This document shows positions 60,395 to 64,000 of a stretch of DNA of 64,000 nucleotides, piece after piece. The position numbers were made by a program, and so were the translations under genes. Within the stretch, counting starts at the first letter, position 1, and each line of letters begins with the position of its first letter. Source of the stretch: a bacterium (GTDB taxonomy: Bacteria; Planctomycetota; UBA1135; UBA2386); assembly GCA_024743115.1 (NCBI GenBank), contig JANSXC010000003.1, positions 310,001 to 374,000 on the forward strand, read 5' to 3'. Under the pieces are notes generated by a model. It did not search any database and had not been told where the DNA came from. It saw nothing but the letters and a program-made list of their open reading frames with translations.

Positions 60395-61987
60395 ATGAGT
60401 GACAAGCCCATTTTCGCGCTGGAACAGCTCACCAAGAGCTATCAGGGCAAGAAGCCCGTTCTCAATGACGTCAGCCTCGTGTTCCTCGAGAACGCCAAGA
60501 TCGGCGTGATCGGCCAGAACGGCGCGGGCAAGTCCACGCTGCTCCGCATCATGGCGGGCGAAGACAAGGAGTATGACGGCGTCGCCCGGCTCGCGGACGG
60601 CAAGACCGTCGGCTACGTCCCGCAGGAGCCCAAGTTGCTCGAGGATCTGTCCGTTCGGGACAACGTCGAGAAGGCCGTCGAGCCGATTCGGAACCTCCTG
60701 AAGCAGCACGAAGAAGTCAGCATGAAGCTCGGGGAGGATCTCTCGGACAAAGAGATGGCCCGGGTCACCGACGAGTTCGAGCGGCTGCAGAACGAGATCG
60801 ACGCCAAGGACGCGTGGGAGATCGACCGCCATGTCGAGACGGCGATGACCAAGCTGCACCTGCCCGCGGGCGACAAGATGGTCAGCGAGTGCTCGGGTGG
60901 TGAACGGCGCCGTGTCGCGCTTTGTCGCACGCTGCTCGAGCACCCGGATCTGCTGCTGCTGGACGAGCCGACCAACCACCTCGATGTCGAGACGGTGAGC
61001 TGGCTCGAGGACACACTCAAGGAGTATCGCGGCACCGTCGTGGTCATCACCCACGATCGCTTCTTCCTCGACAACGTCGTCGGCTGGATGCTCGAGATCT
61101 GGCACGGCCGGGCGATTCCGTATCAGGGCAACTACTCCGAGTACCTCATCCAGCGCAGCAAGCGCATGCAGCAGCAGGAGCAGCAGGAGCAGAAGCGTGG
61201 CAAGTTCCTCGAACGCGAGCTCGAGTGGATTCGCATGAACCCGAAGGCGCGCTCGACGAAGAACAAGTCGCGTCTGAAGAACTACGACAAGATGCTCGAG
61301 CAGGAGGTCGAGGAGAAGGACGACACCGTCGAGCTGCATATCCCCGCCGGCAAGCGCCTCGGCGACCTCGTCATCCGCTTCGAGAAGGTCGACTTCTCCT
61401 ACGACGGCGAGCGCAAGGTGCTCGAGAACATCTCGTTCGACATGCAGCCGGGCGACATCCTGGGCATCGTCGGCCCCAACGGCACGGGCAAGACCACGTG
61501 CCTCAAGCTGATCACCAACAAGATCGAGCCCGACAGCGGCAAAGTTACCGTCGGCAAGACCGTCGATCTCTGCCACGTCGATCAGGAACGCGAGACGCTC
61601 GATCCCGAGAAGTCGGTCTGGGAGGAGATCGCCGAGGGCCAGGACATCATCCGCCTCGGCAAGCACGAGGTGAACAGCCGCAGCTACGTCGCGAAGTTCA
61701 ACTTCACCGGCGGCGACCAGCAGCAGAAGGTCGGCTCGCTGTCAGGCGGTCAACGCAATCGCGTGCAGCTCGCCAAGATGCTGCGCCGCGGCGGCAACGT
61801 GATCCTGCTCGACGAACCGACCAACGACCTCGACCTAGACACGCTGCGCGTCCTCGAAGAAGGCATCCAGGAGTTCCCGGGCTGCATGGTGATCGTGTCC
61901 CACGATCGCTACTTCCTCGACCGCGTCTGCACCAAGATCCTCGACCTGGGCAACTACGAGCCGGGCAAGTTCCTGGACAGTCTCTAG
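60395..61987 (+). CDS. ettA: ABC-F protein, EttA-type translational throttle
   Basis: A 530-residue soluble protein with two ABC ATPase domains. Walker A motifs are GQNGAGKST (40-48) and GPNGTGKTT (near 362). Both domains have LSGG-type or CSGG signatures (ECSGGERRRVAL, SLSGGQRNRVQLAKML) and DEPTN Walker B motifs. EttA features include the conserved GNYSEYLIQRSKRM linker and RMNPKARSTKNKSRLKNYDK. It would bind the ribosomal E site and regulate the start of elongation by energy state. The C-terminus ends at YEPGKFLDSL, about 25 residues earlier than typical EttA. The start is ATG 60395, with TCTAAC upstream; divergent from tatA. Confidence 0.88.
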   Translation: MSDKPIFALEQLTKSYQGKKPVLNDVSLVFLENAKIGVIGQNGAGKSTLLRIMAGEDKEYDGVARLADGKTVGYVPQEPKLLEDLSVRDNVEKAVEPIRNLLKQHEEVSMKLGEDLSDKEMARVTDEFERLQNEIDAKDAWEIDRHVETAMTKLHLPAGDKMVSECSGGERRRVALCRTLLEHPDLLLLDEPTNHLDVETVSWLEDTLKEYRGTVVVITHDRFFLDNVVGWMLEIWHGRAIPYQGNYSEYLIQRSKRMQQQEQQEQKRGKFLERELEWIRMNPKARSTKNKSRLKNYDKMLEQEVEEKDDTVELHIPAGKRLGDLVIRFEKVDFSYDGERKVLENISFDMQPGDILGIVGPNGTGKTTCLKLITNKIEPDSGKVTVGKTVDLCHVDQERETLDPEKSVWEEIAEGQDIIRLGKHEVNSRSYVAKFNFTGGDQQQKVGSLSGGQRNRVQLAKMLRRGGNVILLDEPTNDLDLDTLRVLEEGIQEFPGCMVIVSHDRYFLDRVCTKILDLGNYEPGKFLDSL

Positions 61988-62017
61988 GGTTCGTCGGCGC
62001 TCCGGGCCACTCGCGGC

Positions 62018-62623
62018 TCAGTGACGCTTGAACCCGACGAAGAAGCCCGTCGCGACCAACGCGGCGGCGGGCAGGCTACCGGTGATGAAGGTCTGGAAGC
62101 TCGCCCACTCGGCTTCGATGGCGCCCATGAAGTGGGCCCAGAGATCGTCGATGCTCTGCCAGTTGACGACGACGAGGTCGTAGTAGGCGAGGATCAGCGT
62201 CATCGCGAGCCAGAAGCCGAGCGCGATGGCCGCGAAACGCATCGTCGCACGCACGAAGCTGCCGAGCGCGAAGCCGACGACGAAGCTGAAGCCGAGACGG
62301 AAGATGCCCTTCGCGGCCGGTTCCTCGCCGCCCTGGGCCGCGTTGCCGGTCTCGGTGTTGCCGCCGGTGTTGGTGCCCGGCAACAGCGACGTCCGCAGCG
62401 GGTCGTCGACGCCGCTTCCGCCCGCACCAGACGCCATTTCGGCGCCGCCGCCCGGGTTGATGATCATCAGCACCGCGCCGGTTGCCAGCAGGCCACCGGC
62501 GCCGATGAGGGAGATCTTCTTCCATCGCGGCATGTCGCCGACCCATTCGCGGACGCTGCGCTGCTGTTTACTGGTCGACGCTTCGGGTGCGGCGGCGGCG
62601 GTCTCGGGCGCGGTCTCGGTCAT
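62018..62623 (-). CDS. FUN14-like small membrane protein
   Basis: A 201-residue protein. The Ala-rich, disordered N-terminus is followed by a membrane segment (about 38-58), a Gly/Asn linker, then the likely FUN14 domain: FRLGFSFVVGFALGSFVRAT, the segment ALGFWLAMTLILAYYDLVVVNW, and the end SLPAAALVATGFFVGFK. Spacing and the Gly-rich helices fit FUN14 (PF04930) proteins, whose bacterial function is unknown. ATG 62623 was chosen because the longer frame upstream is Arg-rich and covers the promoter; TAGAAC ends 7 nt before it. It is convergent with ettA. Confidence 0.65.
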   Translation of the reverse strand: MTETAPETAAAAPEASTSKQQRSVREWVGDMPRWKKISLIGAGGLLATGAVLMIINPGGGAEMASGAGGSGVDDPLRTSLLPGTNTGGNTETGNAAQGGEEPAAKGIFRLGFSFVVGFALGSFVRATMRFAAIALGFWLAMTLILAYYDLVVVNWQSIDDLWAHFMGAIEAEWASFQTFITGSLPAAALVATGFFVGFKRH

Positions 62624-62772
62624 GCGGGTTGTTCTACCCGGTCTCTCCGATCGACCATACCGCCCGACCGGGACGGTTCGTCCCACGGCGGAGATGCAGT
62701 GCTTTTTCTGCTTGAGCGCACTGCACGGCACCGGTTTCGTTGCGCCAAACCTGTTCTGTAAAGGAGTCAACC

Positions 62773-63783
62773 ATGCATCTGTTTCGCACGCTCGCCGTCT
62801 GCGCGGCGACCGCTACGTTCGCGGTCGCGCAGGACCGTGTGACCCTCAGCAACGGTGATACGATCACCGGCAAGATCAAGACGATGGCCGATGGCGTCGT
62901 CGTCGTGGAGTCGCCCGTCCTCGGTGATATCGAGGTCAAGCTCAGCGAGATCGAGAACCTCGTCTCGGAAAGCCAGGTCGCGCTCGAGACCGTCAATGGC
63001 GAGACGTTCCGCCGCCGCATCGCCGGCATCGAGAACAAGAGTCTGCGCCTCGACGGTGACATCCCAGCCCTCGCGATCGACAGCATTTCACGGATGAATC
63101 CGCCGAAGGATCCGCCGCCGAGCTGGAAGGGTTCCTTGAGCTTCACGGGGCTTTGGATGGACGGGAACACCCGGCGCCGGACCGTCGGCCTGATCGGTGA
63201 GGCCGTTCGTCGGAGCGAGATCGACCGCGTGTCGTTCGACACGTTCTGGGACTACGCCGAGGACAAGCCGTCGGGCCAGGCCTGGGTCCTCAACCAGCGC
63301 CGCGCCGGTGCTGGCCTGAAGTACGACTACTTCCTCAACGAACGCTGGTATGCGCTGGCGACGACCCGCGTCCTGGCCGACACGTTCGCCGACATCGACC
63401 TGCGCTTCACCGCGGGCACTGGCATTGGCTACACGGTGATCGACAATGCCCAGACCACGCTCAACGCGGAGGCCGGCCTGTCCTACCTCGACGAGACCTA
63501 CCGCTCCGCCGCGCCGTCGACTGCCTACCTCGCCGCCAGGGTCGCCTACAAGCTGACGCACGAGATCAACGAGCGCACGCGCTTCAACCACAGCGTCGAG
63601 GCTTTCCCGTCGCTCGAGGACAAGCGGGACGTCTACTTGCAGTGCCGCGCTGAACTCGTGAACAACCTTACGGACAACATGATCGCGTCGCTGGCGTGGA
63701 TCATGGACTACGACAACACGCCGTCGCCGGGCCTGAAGCGCTACGACCACCGCGTGATGCTGTCGATCGGCTGGTCCTTCTAG
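62773..63783 (+). CDS. DUF481 outer-membrane beta-barrel protein
   Basis: A 336-residue protein with a signal peptide (FRTLAVCAATATFAVA, cleavage near 20). An N-terminal SH3-like region follows (DRVTLSNGDTITGKIKTMA, repeated motifs near residue 75), then a C-terminal DUF481 barrel. The barrel has alternating strands such as LSFTGLWMDGNTRRR and AGAGLKYDYFLNERWYALATT, ending in the typical hydrophobic MLSIGWSF. DUF481 proteins are thought to be salt-induced outer-membrane proteins; the function is unknown. AAGGAG sits 6 nt before ATG 62773. Convergent with the partial gene to its right. Confidence 0.85.
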   Translation: MHLFRTLAVCAATATFAVAQDRVTLSNGDTITGKIKTMADGVVVVESPVLGDIEVKLSEIENLVSESQVALETVNGETFRRRIAGIENKSLRLDGDIPALAIDSISRMNPPKDPPPSWKGSLSFTGLWMDGNTRRRTVGLIGEAVRRSEIDRVSFDTFWDYAEDKPSGQAWVLNQRRAGAGLKYDYFLNERWYALATTRVLADTFADIDLRFTAGTGIGYTVIDNAQTTLNAEAGLSYLDETYRSAAPSTAYLAARVAYKLTHEINERTRFNHSVEAFPSLEDKRDVYLQCRAELVNNLTDNMIASLAWIMDYDNTPSPGLKRYDHRVMLSIGWSF

Positions 63784-63809
63784 GGCCGCCTGATCGATCG
63801 CGGCCGCCC

Positions 63810-63829
63810 GACCCGTTCAGTAACGGGTC
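63810..63829. terminator. Hairpin between convergent genes
   Basis: GACCCGTT-CAGT-AACGGGTC is a perfect 8-bp stem with a 4-nt loop, 26 bp after the DUF481 stop. It overlaps the last codons of the convergent partial gene. It is a likely bidirectional terminator without a T-run. Confidence 0.5.
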
Positions 63830-64000
63830 GCGAAGCCCGGTCCGTGCAGTCGGGAGTTGTCGAATCGCGCGCCGCGCTGGCGCGCGACTCCCGGCAGCGT
63901 CGGCACGAACTCGAGCCGCACTGACGTCTGATCGGTGAACGGGTCGTAGCCGGCCGCCAGCCCGATGATCCAGTCGGGGTCGTGGCGGCGGATTCCGAAG
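63817..64000 (-). CDS. C-terminal end of a probable outer-membrane barrel protein (partial)
   Basis: The 60 codons before the TGA at 63819-63817 read as protein-like sequence: FGIRRHDPDWIIGLAAGYD, then PFTDQTSVRLEFVPTLPG and an Arg-rich end. Alternating polar and hydrophobic residues and the YDPFTDQTSVRLEF pattern look like final strands of an outer-membrane barrel, possibly of LptD/OstA type. The 5' part lies outside the window, so family and start cannot be determined. It is convergent with the DUF481 gene. Confidence 0.5.
   Translation of the reverse strand, partial: FGIRRHDPDWIIGLAAGYDPFTDQTSVRLEFVPTLPGVARQRGARFDNSRLHGPGFATRY

Overview
High-GC bacterial chromosome segment, most likely from the phylum Planctomycetota. 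I infer this from gene content, not from any database search: an alternative complex III (ACIII) plus caa3 oxidase operon, a sigma factor fused to surface domains, several SGNH hydrolases that travel with an SxtI/SxtJ/DUF5989-type carbamoyltransferase set, bacillithiol genes, and a secreted beta-propeller protein with a glycine-rich C-terminal domain. No rRNA, tRNA, CRISPR array or transposase was found.

Region 1 (1-19.8 kb) is accessory and surface-oriented. Five single-pass SGNH/GDSL proteins fall into two architectures. On the minus strand, carbamoyltransferase, SxtJ and an SGNH-TPR protein form one operon, and DUF5989 plus a second SGNH-TPR protein form another. A plus-strand block (2.2-9.5 kb) lies between them. 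It holds a third SGNH-TPR protein, three small secreted or membrane unknowns, a membrane-anchored sigma-factor fusion and a secreted unknown. A BNR/sialidase-like protein is bracketed by 57-bp direct repeats that contain the 5' end of an SGNH gene. A soluble hybrid histidine kinase lies between the last two SGNH genes.

Region 2 (20.1-37.0 kb) is one long plus-strand respiratory operon: actABCDEF, a small membrane subunit, SCO, then coxB (fused to cytochrome c), coxA, coxC and coxD. It runs into a SNF2 helicase that seems to use a non-AUG start, and a translationally coupled SWIM zinc-finger protein. Quinol electrons would pass through ACIII and cytochrome c to caa3 oxidase.

Region 3 (37.2-41.5 kb) handles membrane energetics: an NhaD Na+/H+ antiporter faces a three-gene proton-translocating transhydrogenase operon (pntAa-pntAb-pntB).

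Region 4 (41.7-49.1 kb) carries pyrF and the complete bacillithiol pathway (bshC, bshB1, bshA), with a cysteine desulfurase coupled to bshA, and a ParA ATPase plus a degenerate kinase-like protein in the middle.

Region 5 (49.1-56.1 kb) is the replication core: dnaA, dnaN, dciA (DUF721), gyrB, without recF. Long noncoding stretches on both sides of dnaA are origin candidates, but I could not find a convincing DnaA-box cluster.

Region 6 (56.1-64 kb) holds an MCE lipid-transport protein and a fused MlaF-MlaE transporter, a stand-alone MshEN protein, TatA, an EttA-type ABC-F ATPase, a FUN14-like membrane protein, a DUF481 outer-membrane protein, and the C-terminal end of another probable barrel protein cut by the window edge.
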